Origin: Hexactinellida sp. DTS-2022
Taxonomy: Eukaryota > Porifera > Hexactinellida
Length of the DNA: 64,000 nt
Reading direction: 5' to 3'
NCBI GenBank assembly: GCA_028753945.1
Contig: JAPNXP010000010.1
Coordinates: 189,042-253,041 of the forward strand
This document shows positions 45,701-54,300 of the stretch, in pieces (the first letter of the stretch is position 1; each line of letters starts with the position of its first letter). Both the position numbers and the translations under genes were made by a program. The notes beneath the pieces were generated by a model that worked only from the letters and a program-made list of their open reading frames with translations, had not been told where the DNA came from and searched no databases.

Positions 45701-45804
45701 TTGTTGACGCTTAATCTGCCCAATTCCCCCGCACAAACATACCCCCAGATTTGTAAACCATTCGAAGTTGCATCTAATACCATGAATAGCTGTAGTTCAT
45801 TCAA
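30734..45804 (-). CDS. ABCC10: ABC transporter, subfamily C member 10 (MRP7-like), host of three nested genes
   Basis: Seventeen exons: 45804..45271, 45221..44764, 44715..44384, 44318..44002, 43792..43637, 39888..39726, 39623..39369, 39299..39121, 38925..38501, 38305..38125, 33170..33003, 32825..32500, 32436..32262, 32091..31907, 31843..31502, 31301..31186 and 31029..30734. Every junction keeps phase, giving 1,535 residues (human about 1,490). The order is TMD0, TMD1, NBD1 (Walker [10 protein letters not shown], signature LSGGQ, Walker B LLDDP with Asp in place of the catalytic Glu as usual in ABCC), TMD2 ([18 protein letters not shown]) and NBD2 ([20 protein letters not shown]). [12 protein letters not shown] in NBD1 and the TMD2 motifs fit ABCC10 better than ABCC1-3. 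It is an ATP-driven exporter of amphipathic anions and drugs. Intron 5 (3.7 kb) contains EIF4ENIF1; intron 10 (5.0 kb) contains FTSJ1 and CBL. Confidence 0.92.
31341..31493. mobile_element. MITE family G in ABCC10 intron 15
   Basis: Ends CTAGGGACGTGCAAACATTA and the complement of CTAAGGGTTCGAACGTCACG form inverted repeats. The core CTTTTGTAATACAAAAGGTG is self-complementary. It is related to 14706-14861. Confidence 0.7.
32857..32994. mobile_element. Decayed family A MITE in ABCC10 intron 11
   Basis: It starts CAGTATAACCTGTTCGCCTT (left arm internally deleted) and ends GCACTAACGATGTTCTACC. The core TTTCTATTGAAAAGGCTTTG is shared with 8955 and, with changes, with 38336. Confidence 0.7.
33375..34499 (-). 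CDS. FTSJ1: tRNA 2'-O-methyltransferase FTSJ1/TRM7
   Basis: Intronless, 374 residues, lying inside ABCC10 intron 10 on the same strand as the host. The N-terminus [20 protein letters not shown] is highly conserved. The SAM site is [13 protein letters not shown]. The K-D-K-E tetrad is K28 (SAYKL), D118 (CDGAPD), K158 (FVAKIF) and E193 (SIEAFVV). [12 protein letters not shown] is also canonical. The C-terminal third (about 255-374) is acidic and unconserved, as in other animals. It methylates riboses 32 and 34 of tRNA anticodon loops with adapter partners. It is divergent from CBL, with 743 bp between start codons. Confidence 0.95.
   Translation of the reverse strand: MGKTSKDKRDIYYRLAKEEGWRARSAYKLIQIDDQYKVIEGSKSVVDLCAAPGSWSQVLSRKLRPDQDSSVKIVAVDLQAMAPLPGVTQIQGDITSESTAKEIIAHFEGNHADVVVCDGAPDVTGIHDLDEYIQAQLLLAALNITTHVLKTGGTFVAKIFRGKDVSLLFMQLQMFFKRVSCAKPRASRNSSIEAFVVCQDYSPPVGYVPNMANPLLNPESCPDFSQLEGINRVVVPFVVCGDLNCLDADKNYSLDELKDREYQQLEPTQAPIHPPYETAVKMKKTGQYSEACIPLIDDVMVDELYASDDESEEDPLNDMSVMSLSHDLVKQGETTEANSELFVESGLDQIMPSLPDNEPLLPPDFLIEGAHKMN
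34500..35242. promoter_or_regulatory. Divergent intergenic region FTSJ1/CBL within ABCC10 intron 10
   Basis: 743 AT-rich bp with no ORF between divergent start codons. It must contain promoters for two genes that fire inside an intron of a third; this is inferred from the layout only. A TTTAG lies shortly before the CBL ATG and could be a splice acceptor. Confidence 0.45.
35243..37876 (+). CDS. CBL: CBL-family RING E3 ubiquitin ligase
   Basis: Intronless, 877 residues, antisense to and nested within ABCC10 intron 10. The tyrosine-kinase-binding module (4-helix bundle, EF-hand, SH2-like) covers about 40-345; the SH2 part keeps [18 protein letters not shown] with the phosphotyrosine Arg and the Gly of classical loss-of-function alleles. 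The linker [14 protein letters not shown] keeps the regulatory Tyr (human Tyr371). The RING starts at C373 ([18 protein letters not shown]...CPFCR). Proline-rich docking sites include PPPLPSRG and [10 protein letters not shown]-terminal UBA ([18 protein letters not shown]) is at about 832-873, so it resembles the long CBL/CBLB form. It ubiquitinates activated receptor tyrosine kinases. Vertebrate orthologues have many introns; this copy has none in the coding region. Confidence 0.96.
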   Translation: MDGSKALNGLKGLFQSATDRIKGTGPGGVNGAAPVQKYQPVEKRHVEKLWKSMDKVVTLCSNRKLSLKNSPPFILDILPDTYQHLKLIMHAYENDSTSLADFFYFQVFIENFNTKCKQIIKLFSTARDQIYNELSDARRTLTKMSLIFSHMATELKAMFPPPTGKFLGVEFRITKADAGEFWHTNFPGQSLVTWSDFRSKLELVHLINDQMEASALKTTMDLSQSDHISVFEFDVFTRLFQPWSNLLENWNNLVVKHVGYKAFLTYDEVKARLSEFINKPGTYIFRLSCTRLGQWAIGYVTHDGNILQTIPQNKSLIQALLEGSQEGFYLFPNGEDHNPDLKAAVTVTSKDHIRVTQEQYDIYCEIGSTFQLCKICAERNKDVKLEPCGHLMCQECLHSWVDCGGTKCPFCREDIRDSCNIVVDPFHFQAEYSAVMDNDHDPNGRSRLLPKSSRPLPKEPQSLFDEDEDILPVMRVGSIEDSSDGIAVPPPLPSRGQRRVNSVYDPKRAQQTGSADSAQRQDSPTLGLAERSKSISVERSTRVKKIANKQLSDCDNPLDNSELTGSENKVVAGYASVGKKSASKTPNNLPVHDQHAPSRHLQESERNNFEIYDEPILHSALGSPTRNATNKTDQKKDIDRLTYIEVAVLQNPNYGDLTGIHDEGNRTLKYSDVIATDVNGECVVALAEPIPSTTKIHSLSSPNTPLIVPAEESEKKGETPQDSTVHSKPNIKRSASDNPNPFLIEFDDVTTNLLNKDPFKETDTIQELEREFINPFSTENATITRTINQIEPGSDGNYVNLKPQNIKEMQKEDLSMPPLPPKQVKAPVKKETYQAAMQELKALGYPEDEVIRAVGVAKNNIEMAKSILEAFCPLQKK
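37877..38124. other. Host-intron sequence downstream of CBL
   Basis: The CBL stop is followed by 248 bp of AT-rich sequence up to the donor of ABCC10 exon 10 at 38124. No feature seen. Confidence 0.5.
38336..38476. mobile_element. Family A MITE in ABCC10 intron 9
   Basis: It starts CAGTATAACCTCGTTAGTAC and ends GTGTTCGTACTAACGAGATT followed by CTACTA. TA is present at 38334-38335 and 38477-38478. Confidence 0.85.
39889..40368. other. ABCC10 intron 5 segment downstream of EIF4ENIF1
   Basis: 480 bp of AT-rich sequence between the EIF4ENIF1 stop and ABCC10 exon 6, ending in the TTCTTTTCAG acceptor. No ORF. Confidence 0.5.
40369..42924 (-). CDS. EIF4ENIF1: eIF4E transporter 4E-T, nested in ABCC10 intron 5
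   Basis: Intronless, 851 residues, same strand as its host. [13 protein letters not shown] is a 4E-T signature. The CUP-homology segment, which in other animals binds DDX6 through W, IEL and FDF elements, is represented by EPEWMLYGP...ETIELKGL at about 286-306. It recurs as TPEWLEFGP...ECVELRGL at about 333-354, and partly as EPEWAHAEP at about 380. I see no clear FDF. The expected eIF4E-binding helix is weak: Y102-SREQ-I107-Y108 approximates YxxxxL-phi but lacks Leu. The C-terminal half is Q-, P- and M-rich, with low-complexity NMNMNMNM. Role: repression and P-body storage of mRNA. Confidence 0.87.
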   Translation of the reverse strand: MSNNSNNKTNEILPKFPYTAKPVSHSIRINSSEIAPNNDKNNLQSRSMPRLIQSDKPSYCQRTHSLSSDSSAVSSEDEDETLRGEEIKQSILLDPEAYKFVYSREQIYAFRDVFSGLSIPEVLKDWPFIFLPDSWEMEVPSPKKARARSSNSESMDTRARHINIINEELRKNEMVFSPQRRSFVRGCVYPVSSGPPRSPSNVYEYAPGSSQGSEAMSARGQRYVPPHERPPPPPGANPRQPQLKGVRPADAEDNWRGSRMRRPGSESRESEQHGGYRRRSVSGEDPEPEWMLYGPQSCTETIELKGLGTRPGGREGRHGSRQEDEGQFSDEETPEWLEFGPVSQTECVELRGLRDEAAVRRRFLRKLGDSSQRQSASSPEEEPEWAHAEPAAPSKKPELLNNLFGNVSLVQNPTAPKPLPVHAMTLDQLEQGGSPRTESHLMAANGNNPINPIHSMAPRVYSQMPQPEPINQTPPNNSGLFQQLLTSLQTQKQAQVIMNRPQQPQQPAYKDQPMPIGMNMNMNMNMPTQGPRGLPNPLPGTHMPLQVPYTVPNSSMTFPKEHSAHAHFPPLQRPIVPRLPSEGMSNPQTNEKVESRIRDLFKVKEAIIQEPLTQEEKIVLINRIDENIKQLRALALKLNDPNSQAHAQAHGTVTPTQSPLLRPQMSHHAQSELTLNHKQMTNIPLTFPNNVSLAQASNNMFTGQTQSPLGLTANSFTSPPLNPLQSQNMQQHQPIAFLQQLLARNMTPRGQDMQLPIVGPMGRGMAPPYNYSPPSPYPQRPPQPLRPPQSTIGLQPNFNTSPDLTAGEHMFGSAGLSKEQSHNLLQMQGAGPPVRNMIPSPLYHDTIQTQK
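42925..43636. other. ABCC10 intron 5 segment upstream of EIF4ENIF1
   Basis: 712 bp between the EIF4ENIF1 ATG and the donor of ABCC10 exon 5. AT-rich, no conserved ORF; it presumably carries the nested gene's promoter. Confidence 0.45.
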
Positions 45805-46048
45805 ATAGGTAGTATAAAAATAACAAAATCCTTATACAGATTAGAAATAGTCAATTCTCCTAGCGCTCCTATGGCTAACAATTTTTCGTCTGCTTGATAT
45901 GAAAAACTTCTATTATCACCAAGACTGTGATCTCAATTTAACAACAACTTACATAGGGTTTGTATTCAGAACAATTTTGGTCCCTTGAATGCTCACAATA
46001 AAGAACCTGACTGTCATAAAAGCTTTATTTATTACAAATAATATCACA

Positions 46049-47056
46049 TTAGTCTCTCCATAATACATCTACCTCATCAGTCCTGTATCTCTGAGTGCAC
46101 CAAGAGTCCTTTAGTTCTGTCGTAATTCCACACTTGAACATCTCCAGTCCCGTGTGAGCGATCATAGCTCCATTATCAACGCAGTATCTTTCGTCGGTAG
46201 CGCATAAAACCGCGCCACGCTCAACACACATCTGCCGCATCATATCTTGCAGTCGCTCGTTGCAACCGACTCCACCGACTATCAACACCTCTTTAGACCC
46301 CGTGTGTGCCATCGCGCGCTCCGTCACTTCAACCAACATCGCGAAAATCGTTTCTTGGAGCGAGAAACATAAATCGGCTTTGGAATACTCGCCACTATCA
46401 AGTACTTTATTCGCTACAGACTCAATGTAGGTGGTTATACCAGAAAAAGCCACATCCATTCCTTTGACACTATACGGTAACTCGAGATACTTGTTCCCCT
46501 CCTTAGCAAGCTGCTCTATGTTATATCCCGGGCTGGGGTCGTTCGAGAGCTTTATAACGCGAGCAAACCTATCCAGACAGTTCCCAACCGCTATGTCAAT
46601 AGTCTCCCCGAATATCCGGTATTTCCTATTGCAGTACGCGATAACTTGCGTGTTGCCTCCACTCACATACAGCACAGTGGGATCACTGGACCCTGTAACG
46701 AATCTCCCCATCTCTATATGCGCTATGCAATGGTTAACGCCCACAAGCGGCTTGCCCCACAGCTGGGATAATGTCCGAGCCACAACCGCTACTGTCACGA
46801 GAGGGGCGCCCATCCCAGGGCCCTTTGTATAGCAGACACAGTCTATTTGTTTAGGGTCGATACCCGCTGTCTCGAGGGACCTTTGTAGGAGTCCTATGAT
46901 CTCTGTTCGGTGGTGAATCGCAGTGTGTTTAGGCTGGAATCCGTGGCCCGGGGGCGTGATATAGGTGCAGCGGAGATTGGAAAGTATGAGCCCGTTACTG
47001 ATAATCCCAATCCCAAGTTTGTTAGCACTGCCCTCAAACCCGATTGAGATCGACAT
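46049..47056 (-). CDS. OSGEP: tRNA N6-adenosine threonylcarbamoyltransferase (KEOPS subunit)
   Basis: Intronless. From the ATG at 47056 ([15 protein letters not shown]) it is 335 residues, exactly the length of cytosolic OSGEP/Kae1; an in-frame ATG ten codons upstream (47086) is also possible but adds an unconserved leader. KGPGMGAPL, the metal-binding [55 protein letters not shown] and CVDNGAMIA are all present. In the KEOPS complex it transfers the threonylcarbamoyl group to A37 of ANN-decoding tRNAs. It sits 244 bp upstream of ABCC10 and 143 bp downstream of UBE3B. Confidence 0.97.
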   Translation of the reverse strand: MSISIGFEGSANKLGIGIISNGLILSNLRCTYITPPGHGFQPKHTAIHHRTEIIGLLQRSLETAGIDPKQIDCVCYTKGPGMGAPLVTVAVVARTLSQLWGKPLVGVNHCIAHIEMGRFVTGSSDPTVLYVSGGNTQVIAYCNRKYRIFGETIDIAVGNCLDRFARVIKLSNDPSPGYNIEQLAKEGNKYLELPYSVKGMDVAFSGITTYIESVANKVLDSGEYSKADLCFSLQETIFAMLVEVTERAMAHTGSKEVLIVGGVGCNERLQDMMRQMCVERGAVLCATDERYCVDNGAMIAHTGLEMFKCGITTELKDSWCTQRYRTDEVDVLWRD

Positions 47057-47199
47057 GGCACTAAATAAAGCTATTAAGGACCCCATTCAAATTTGATTGA
47101 AATACCAGTTAAGTTAACACTTACATATTGACAATAATATTTAACATAAAAGATTCATGCACAATATGAATACAAGAATAGTCCTTGCGGAATGATTAA

Positions 47200-50100
47200 T
47201 TAAGACAGTTCAAATCCTGCATTAGAATTGATAGCATATTTCAATTTGTCTTTGAGAGTTGCTCTTTTGTCATAACAAGGTAGTTTAAGCAAGTTAAAGC
47301 AAGTAGAAGCAGTGGGCAACCTATCTTGACTAAGCTTTCCCCTCTTTATGGAGAACACGCCCCTTAACACACTCCCCATTGTATCGTCCCTTAAGTCATC
47401 TTCAGCTTCAGCTAACTCAACGCACCGTATAGAGAACTTAGGATGCAGGTTTGCAAACCCCATAAGAGGAGGCTTAGAACAGCTAGTAACGAATTTGAGG
47501 AACTTTCCTCTCTCCTCAATATCGAACTCGTTAGCGAGAATATCCCAGAGCCAGGAAATAACTCTGTGATTCGAATGGTACCCGCCGTGGTAATCCGTGT
47601 GATGCTTAAGGTCTGAAATATCGAACGATTGAGCATCGCCTGCAATCAACTTTTGTAATTCTGGCACTGAAAAGCAGCTCAACCAGGTAGGATCAATAAT
47701 GCTATGAAAACCTTTACAAAAGGCTGCGATCTGTTTCTTAATCTGGGTGTGCATGTAGAAGGTAGCAGCTAGATGCACATAGCTAATCTTATTCTCGTTG
47801 TTAACCTTAATCTGAGACCCGTCTTGCTTCAAGTCATAGCTCACCATTTGTCCCATCCTGTCTTCCTGTATTGAGAAGTAGAGCTCGAGATCCTCAATAT
47901 CTCCTTCGTAGTGCTTTATATAGGACAGGGAGTTTGAGAGCTCCTGGTTAAAGCTAGGCAGCTCATCGAACAGACTGTACATTATACTCGTTTGCTGCAG
48001 TAAGTAGCGTAGGAAGAACGGTGCGAAGTTAAGCTCCATTATCAAACCGTTGTACACAGCTTTTCCAAGCATGCAGCCAATAAAGTGGAATAAATCGAGA
48101 TGATTCTCGTGAATGAAACTGAGGTAGGAAGGGTATATTTGGTTGTTGACACCTCCCATAAATAAACTCATGTTCGGGTTAAACGCTTGTAGAATTAAAT
48201 TCTCTAAGAACTCTTTGAATACACCCATTTGATCAATCCCAGGTTCTTCAAGCCCTTGTGCGTTGAAGAACCTTACAGATATCTGTGCTTTAACCATGTC
48301 AGCTGAAATAGCATGCAATTGACTAAATCCATCCTCCAGAATTCTACCTCTGGTCACTTTAATTCTTGTTGAGGGTTGTGAGAATATGTCGTCTCCATAA
48401 TTGAGGGATCTACGGTCCTCTTGTACATATTTTCTGAATAACTTAAGTCTCTGTTCAAATGGAATCGCGTGAGGAATATATTGTAGTATCATAGTGGCTC
48501 TATGTAATCCCTTATCGAGCTCTCGGAGAAAAGAGCTCGACCTAAGTTCTTTCAAAATCCACATGTCTTCCTTGCAAAATGACTTCCTACAGTCTCGTTC
48601 GTACAGCACCATTACCAGACCGTGTACAGACTTGACGACAGGGGGAAGTTCACTAGTGTTGCCAAATTTAGATGAGCTTAAGTTGGATATGCTATTGTAT
48701 AAGAATCTATTCAAGAAGATGGCAATCTGAGACAACTCATCGAGAGTGAAGTATATCTGGTGTTCGTATAGCTCCTTAGAGTCCTGTATGCTAATGCAGT
48801 AGCACGTGCACTCGGAGAAGAACTGTAGAATATCCATAACAGGGTCAGAGAGAGAACAGTCCAGTAGAGTCTTAAGTCCGTCCCCCGTGTGTAGAGTTCT
48901 AACCAGGTGCCACAGATGCGAACACAGGTTGTTGTCACAGCTGAGACTGATGGTGGCCTCGCGATGGAAGTTGGAGAGAGTCCCTAGAATTGAGGCGTAC
49001 ATGTGGCAAATGAGAATAGCCTGGCGGATTTTGTTAGAGGGCAGTTTGGGTTTTTTACTGAAAGCAGGTGCAATCCTGAATATGTACCTCCTCTTCTCAG
49101 CCGCGGTCTGGGACTTTATGATCTCCTCCTTGTGTATGTCCAGCCCTAGATAGTCCTGGAACAGCAGGGTGAGCGTGTCGCGGTTCCAGAGCATACGGAG
49201 CTGGTTGCTCACACGAGACACAGAGGACTGGAACAGAGAGTCCGTGCTTAACTCGCACCAGCCGAGGATCGGGTGCCACTGGCGAGAAGTAGCGCGCTTC
49301 TTATTGTCTACACCCATATGCATGTTTATGTGGTCCACTAATCGGCTAACAGACCGCACGTACAACTCAACATACGATAAGCTCTGCACCTTACAGAGAT
49401 GCACCAACTGCACGAGATTCCCTAGCATATTAAGAGCCTGTGCGGTGTTCAACTGTCCGACTAGATCCATCTTTGCATAGCCCTCTTTCTCGCAACAAAT
49501 CATATCCAACACATATTCCTGTATCCTAGTCTCTCTGTACAGTGCAATGGCCTCAGGAGCTATCTCTAAGGCAAACTGAATAAGCCCGGGTATTGTGAGT
49601 GTGTGTAGCGCGCACCCGTATATAACAATGTTGTTAGATCCCGTGGAGACGATGGGCTTAATGCCTAGAGCAGCTAACAGCGTGGTGTTGGAGAAATGGG
49701 GAGTGCTAGCTGATAAGCCAGAGACGAGCAGCTTCTTCAAATTAGCGTAGAAGCCCTTGTTGACGAGATGCAGCATCAGTTTAAGACAGAGCTCCTGGAG
49801 AGTGGTTAGAATAGCCTCGGTACACTTACCGCTAATCTTCCAGAGTTTGTAGTCTGTGAAGAGGAATATGAAGCGGAGATAAGCCTGTATTCGGAACATC
49901 TGTTCGGGGTTAGAAGGCTTGTACACAGCCAGAAGATCTGAGGCGTATACCAAGAGCTTTTTAAGCTGCTGGATGAAGTCACTCACGTAATTGCGGTGAA
50001 GTGCTAATCCTACGTACCATACCTTCTTGTTACTCGACTCCATACTCTGGAGTATGAAATGTGAGATTTGTAGCAGTCTCTCCTGGTCAAAATTGGGGTT

Positions 50101-50364
50101 GTAGATAAAGACCAGCTTCCTACAAACTCGGAATATCTCGAGAGCATTTAAATGTTTGTAATTTCCTGCTAAGAAGGCATCGACCTCTTTTCTGAGAGAA
50201 GTGAATAATCGTTTGTTGCTGATGCGCATACGCATCGCGGATTGTATCTTTAGAATAGACTCTCCTTTGTTTCTTGATACACTTCTCTGTTCGCGATCTT
50301 TTCGCAATTGCGTTAGTAGGTTTTGATTCTGGGAAACGTTGTGTTTCCATGTGAATTCAGTCAT
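47200..50364 (-). CDS. UBE3B: HECT E3 ubiquitin ligase UBE3B
   Basis: Intronless, 1,054 residues (human UBE3B 1,068). An IQ motif is at about 37-55 (ILKIQSAMRMRISNKRLF). VKSVHGLVMVLYERDCRKSF in the middle is diagnostic of UBE3B versus UBE3C. The HECT domain spans about 690-1054 with RFFNAQGLEEPGIDQMGVFKEFLE, NENKISYVHLAATF and the catalytic loop LPTASTCFNLLKLP; the active cysteine is C1022. The C-terminus NSNAGFELS is the family ending. Calmodulin binding through the IQ motif and a mitochondrial association are known for the family. An orthologue this long in one exon is striking, since vertebrate UBE3B has over 25 exons. Confidence 0.96.
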   Translation of the reverse strand: MTEFTWKHNVSQNQNLLTQLRKDREQRSVSRNKGESILKIQSAMRMRISNKRLFTSLRKEVDAFLAGNYKHLNALEIFRVCRKLVFIYNPNFDQERLLQISHFILQSMESSNKKVWYVGLALHRNYVSDFIQQLKKLLVYASDLLAVYKPSNPEQMFRIQAYLRFIFLFTDYKLWKISGKCTEAILTTLQELCLKLMLHLVNKGFYANLKKLLVSGLSASTPHFSNTTLLAALGIKPIVSTGSNNIVIYGCALHTLTIPGLIQFALEIAPEAIALYRETRIQEYVLDMICCEKEGYAKMDLVGQLNTAQALNMLGNLVQLVHLCKVQSLSYVELYVRSVSRLVDHINMHMGVDNKKRATSRQWHPILGWCELSTDSLFQSSVSRVSNQLRMLWNRDTLTLLFQDYLGLDIHKEEIIKSQTAAEKRRYIFRIAPAFSKKPKLPSNKIRQAILICHMYASILGTLSNFHREATISLSCDNNLCSHLWHLVRTLHTGDGLKTLLDCSLSDPVMDILQFFSECTCYCISIQDSKELYEHQIYFTLDELSQIAIFLNRFLYNSISNLSSSKFGNTSELPPVVKSVHGLVMVLYERDCRKSFCKEDMWILKELRSSSFLRELDKGLHRATMILQYIPHAIPFEQRLKLFRKYVQEDRRSLNYGDDIFSQPSTRIKVTRGRILEDGFSQLHAISADMVKAQISVRFFNAQGLEEPGIDQMGVFKEFLENLILQAFNPNMSLFMGGVNNQIYPSYLSFIHENHLDLFHFIGCMLGKAVYNGLIMELNFAPFFLRYLLQQTSIMYSLFDELPSFNQELSNSLSYIKHYEGDIEDLELYFSIQEDRMGQMVSYDLKQDGSQIKVNNENKISYVHLAATFYMHTQIKKQIAAFCKGFHSIIDPTWLSCFSVPELQKLIAGDAQSFDISDLKHHTDYHGGYHSNHRVISWLWDILANEFDIEERGKFLKFVTSCSKPPLMGFANLHPKFSIRCVELAEAEDDLRDDTMGSVLRGVFSIKRGKLSQDRLPTASTCFNLLKLPCYDKRATLKDKLKYAINSNAGFELS

Positions 50365-50631
50365 TTTGTTATTGCAAGAGCTTATACTTGCCAGAAGTAA
50401 ATTGCAAGAAGTCTTTATATTGTCTACTTATACAAAGGACTACTTTACAGAGATTTCCTAGAGTGTAGTTTGTATCTACGCTTCTGTAATTCTGCAATAT
50501 AATATTGTAAATCAAACTAAATGCATTGTCGAAAGGTTAACTTTCAACTCGTCATGTTTGTTTTATACGATGCAGTTCTATTGTATCAATAATTTAATTA
50601 ATTAATTACTCAGCGTTTATTGTTCTAGAAA

Positions 50632-51174
50632 TCAGTGAATCTCGGGTGGATAGGCTAGCTTTTGTCTATGCGATCTGACGCAATTGATATACGAGTCAGC
50701 TAAGTCGTTGCAATTGAGAGTTCGGTTCGGATTAATTCTAGAACATTCGAAGAATTCTTTGATTTGCTGGTTGCAGAGCATTGGCTTAGTCTCGGTTCTC
50801 GGGGCTAACTTAGCATGGACAGAGTCTGAGAGCTCGTTAATAATTGGGAAAGTTGTGTTCTTCAAATCGGTATTGACTTTCTTCTCCTCTAATAACTGTC
50901 CGTTTAGAGTGGATAATTGCTCCTCCATCTCCGATTTCATTTCCTCCCGTCCCTTCTCTTTAGCTGCCTTCACTATTTTCGATACTTGCTTATCGAATTG
51001 TTGTTGGAGTCTTCCCTGCGAAACCCACTGCCCTTCGTCATGCCTCGCTTGCTCCTCCAGCTGTTCGATAAACCCTTCCGTTATACGAATGTCCCCGGTG
51101 TCTGATTTGGACAAGAGGACGCCCTTCTGCAAGTCCTGTTCTTCGGCCTCGCCTTGTGAAGGCGCGTTCCCCAT
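50632..51174 (-). CDS. CHCHD3: MICOS subunit MIC19/MIC25 (CHCHD3/6)
   Basis: Intronless, 180 residues. The N-terminus MGNAPS is an N-myristoylation consensus, as in CHCHD3. The central region is a charged coiled coil (about 40-110). The C-terminal CHCH domain has twin CX9C motifs: C-NQQIKEFFE-C and C-NDLADSYIN-C. It belongs to the mitochondrial contact site and cristae organising system in the intermembrane space, imported by the Mia40 disulphide relay. CHCHD3 versus CHCHD6 is not resolvable; a single ancestral-type gene is likely. It lies 195 bp downstream of citron kinase on the same strand. Confidence 0.92.
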   Translation of the reverse strand: MGNAPSQGEAEEQDLQKGVLLSKSDTGDIRITEGFIEQLEEQARHDEGQWVSQGRLQQQFDKQVSKIVKAAKEKGREEMKSEMEEQLSTLNGQLLEEKKVNTDLKNTTFPIINELSDSVHAKLAPRTETKPMLCNQQIKEFFECSRINPNRTLNCNDLADSYINCVRSHRQKLAYPPEIH

Positions 51175-51368
51175 TTACCCTAACACATTTATATTTAGAA
51201 AAACACAGTTTTGAAACAGTAGGGTGAAAAGGCATCTAAAAGCTCATGACTACTAGAACAACAAAATAGAAAATAGAAATTGAGTGATTTATTAAACAGG
51301 GTGATGCTAAAGCTAAGTGAGAGAGTCCGTATAGTACATATCACACGATAATAAAACTCGGAAATCCA

Positions 51369-54300
51369 TTATAAAACAGATTCAGTTAGATCTGTCAAAG
51401 AAGTCGTTTGAGATCGTTTCATTGCAGGTTTAATCTCGCCTTTTGAATTAGATATCTTGATAACGGGTTGAAATAAAAACTTACAACAGTATAGAAGGGT
51501 GGTGTCCCCTTCAGAGGAGGTATACAGCATAGATTTGCTGCCTGGAATGTAGCATAAGAAATGGCCTCTGGAGTTGAGTTTGTAGATGGAAGGGTCACTT
51601 GGGATTTCGCCTTTAACCAAGCGATAAATCGCAACATTCTTCGCTGAAAGAATGAAGAGAATATCTTCATCAATCCAAGCATGGACAGGGGCTGCGTTCC
51701 ATACAATAGCCTCCTCTTTAACGTATATCCCACCCCCGTGTCGTGAGATGACCACTCCCATGTCTGAGTATACAAGCAGGTATTCGAGCTCTTGAGGGAG
51801 AGCAAGCATCTCTATTGGATTGCGGAGAGTTTTCGTTTCATTGATTACAGTGTTCTGCATCGATATTTGAGATTCGCGGAATAGCTTTTTAGGCGGGTTG
51901 TAGCTAATGATAACGTGTGAGCCGATAAAGAACTTTCCGGAAGTTGCCAGTATGCTAGCGCACTGCGCCAGTGGTCGCTCGTTATAGAGCTGTAACGGAC
52001 ACTTTGAGTAGTTAGAGGGAACATTGTAGTGGGTTAGAAATCGGTTGTTAGTCCCCTTCATGTCCTGGTGGAAGCTACACATGTAAGGAACTTCGTTAAT
52101 CTTCCCACACTCTATAATGTGACACCCACTCGTGTTCGCGATAGTTAGGAACTTTGGATTTGTCTTTTTCTTGTCTCGCAAGAGTCCGCAGATAAACTCA
52201 ATCATCGGCTCCAGAAATGTGACCATTATATTCCGCTCTCTCCCCGCAATCATGACAACCAGACCCATCTCCGGGAATGTCTTCAGACTGAAGATCGGGG
52301 CGATCAGCTGCGAGCATTCAATCTGAATGGGAGCTGACCACGGACGGGTGAAAGAGGGCATTGACATAACGAATAGAGCAGAGTATTCGGCGAGCAGGAC
52401 GAAATTGTGATCTTTAAATTGCAATGCTGAGAAGAAGAATAAATTAGTGGTAGAAGGACTGCTATAGATGGGCTCCATAATGAAAGGATCTCGGAAGTCA
52501 TTATTTCTCCCTAGCTCACTAACTGTTGCGGTCAGTAGATTTATCCATTCCTGCTTCTTCTCGCTGGACGGCAGCTGTAGAAAGACCCCTTCCATCTCCC
52601 CGGAGTCCGGAGGGACCTTCTGCAGAAACAGAGCCAGGGTACAAAGGTAGTTCAGGTTTGAAAAAGCGGTAATTCTCTTGCGCACGTACTCGCTTCTAAC
52701 GGTTAGCTCCGCTTTATCGTACGGGCCTAGCTTAAGGATTCGGGTAGCCTGCGACCTGTCAGGGATTGCCGGCTGCTCCGAGTATAAAAGGAGAGCATCG
52801 TTTGCCAAAATGATAAAGAACTTTTCCCATACCTGTTTCGGACAGGGCCAGAAGAGCACCTTGAACCAGTCACAGGGGGGCTGGGGCTCATTCGCTGCCA
52901 CTTCCAACTTGTTGACGAGTGGCAACTTAGATTGACATGCACAAATACTGTCGTAGTTGCTGGAGCATTTGGGGTGTACCACCGCGCGACAAAAAGCGCA
53001 TTTCTCTTTTCGCTCGCCAAACTTAATAGGCATTGAGCAAGCGTCACACATGGTGCCAGACTTACATATCTTTGTTGCGAAAAAATGCTTTGGAATTAGC
53101 CTGCCAGCTGGGACTCGGAATTCTGGACAAATCTTTTTGGGCGGGGAAGTCAGCAGATCCGCTTCATCGAGCTCTTTCGATCGCTTCGAATTCCCTTCTG
53201 ACTCAGAACAGGGAGAGAGGGAGTAGGTCGCGTTACTAACCGCACTCACGGGGGAGAGAGTCTTGTCAGACCGGAAACGGGGTATGGAGATATCTTTTAG
53301 GGATTTGGATTGTAGCTGTTTGGAACCTGTGATTATATTGGGATTCGTAGCTTCGGTGTGTCGCCCACTCAGAGTACTCTTGACTCTCTCTAACATTCCA
53401 TGTCCACGGTCGTTATGTAGAGGTGTACATTCCATCTCGTTGCTGGGTAGAGTCTCAAAAGTGAATGGGTAATGATCAGACACGGGTCGCTGTAAGTTTG
53501 GTGTATCGAACACATGATCCGTGAACCGATCCGGGTCTGATTCAATGGAAGTTACGCCAGAATCGGATCCATTAGTCTTAGGTGGGTATAGTATTCGTGC
53601 AGGCTTTTGTGCTTTAAGTTTGTCTTTGTTCAATTCGAACTCTTTCTTTCTCATTTTAGCAGACCACTTGGAAGCGTCCTGTTTCCCATCAGCCAGGTAG
53701 TTGATGAGCTTAGTTTGCTGCTGGAGCTGAGTTTCCATTCGAAAGTGGCTCTCTTTCAATTCCTTTTCTTCTTTCGTATGTAATGCGTCATCATCATCTC
53801 GATTGCCAAGTTGCTTATTGGCGTTCTCTAAGTCAATAGTCAGTTTATGGTTAGTCGCCATTAGCTGCTGGAACTGCAACCGAGCGCAGGTTGACTCGTC
53901 CTTTGCCTTCTGCATCTCTTGGAACTGAAGGTCGAGTTGGAGAGCCAGCGTATTGTTCCTGTCCTCAACCCCTTGTTTGTCCTCTGCTAGCTTAGAAAGC
54001 TCAATCTCCTTACTGGAGTTGTCTTCTCTCAGAGCATTAGTGACTCGAGTATGGTTCTCAGTCTCAATTCTAGCCTTGTTATACTTGTCTCTCCCCTCTT
54101 CCAGTTCCTGGATTCGGGTTTTAAACTCAGTTATTTCGTCTTCAAGATCCAGGACACGCTCCGGCTCGTTCAGGTTTCCCTTCTCCAGCTGTCGCACTAC
54201 CATCTTCAGCTTCTTAACTTCATCCCTGGCCCGCATTAGCTCAGTCTGTACCTTGCTAACCTCGCTCTTATGTCCGGAAATGACATCATTAAGTTTAGAC

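Noticed and set aside
38501-45804. Reading the left and right halves of the ABCC sequence as two separate half-transporters
   Set aside because: The junction at exons 10/11 is phase-consistent ([20 protein letters not shown]) and falls inside TMD2 of a normal ABCC10; neither half alone has a complete domain set.
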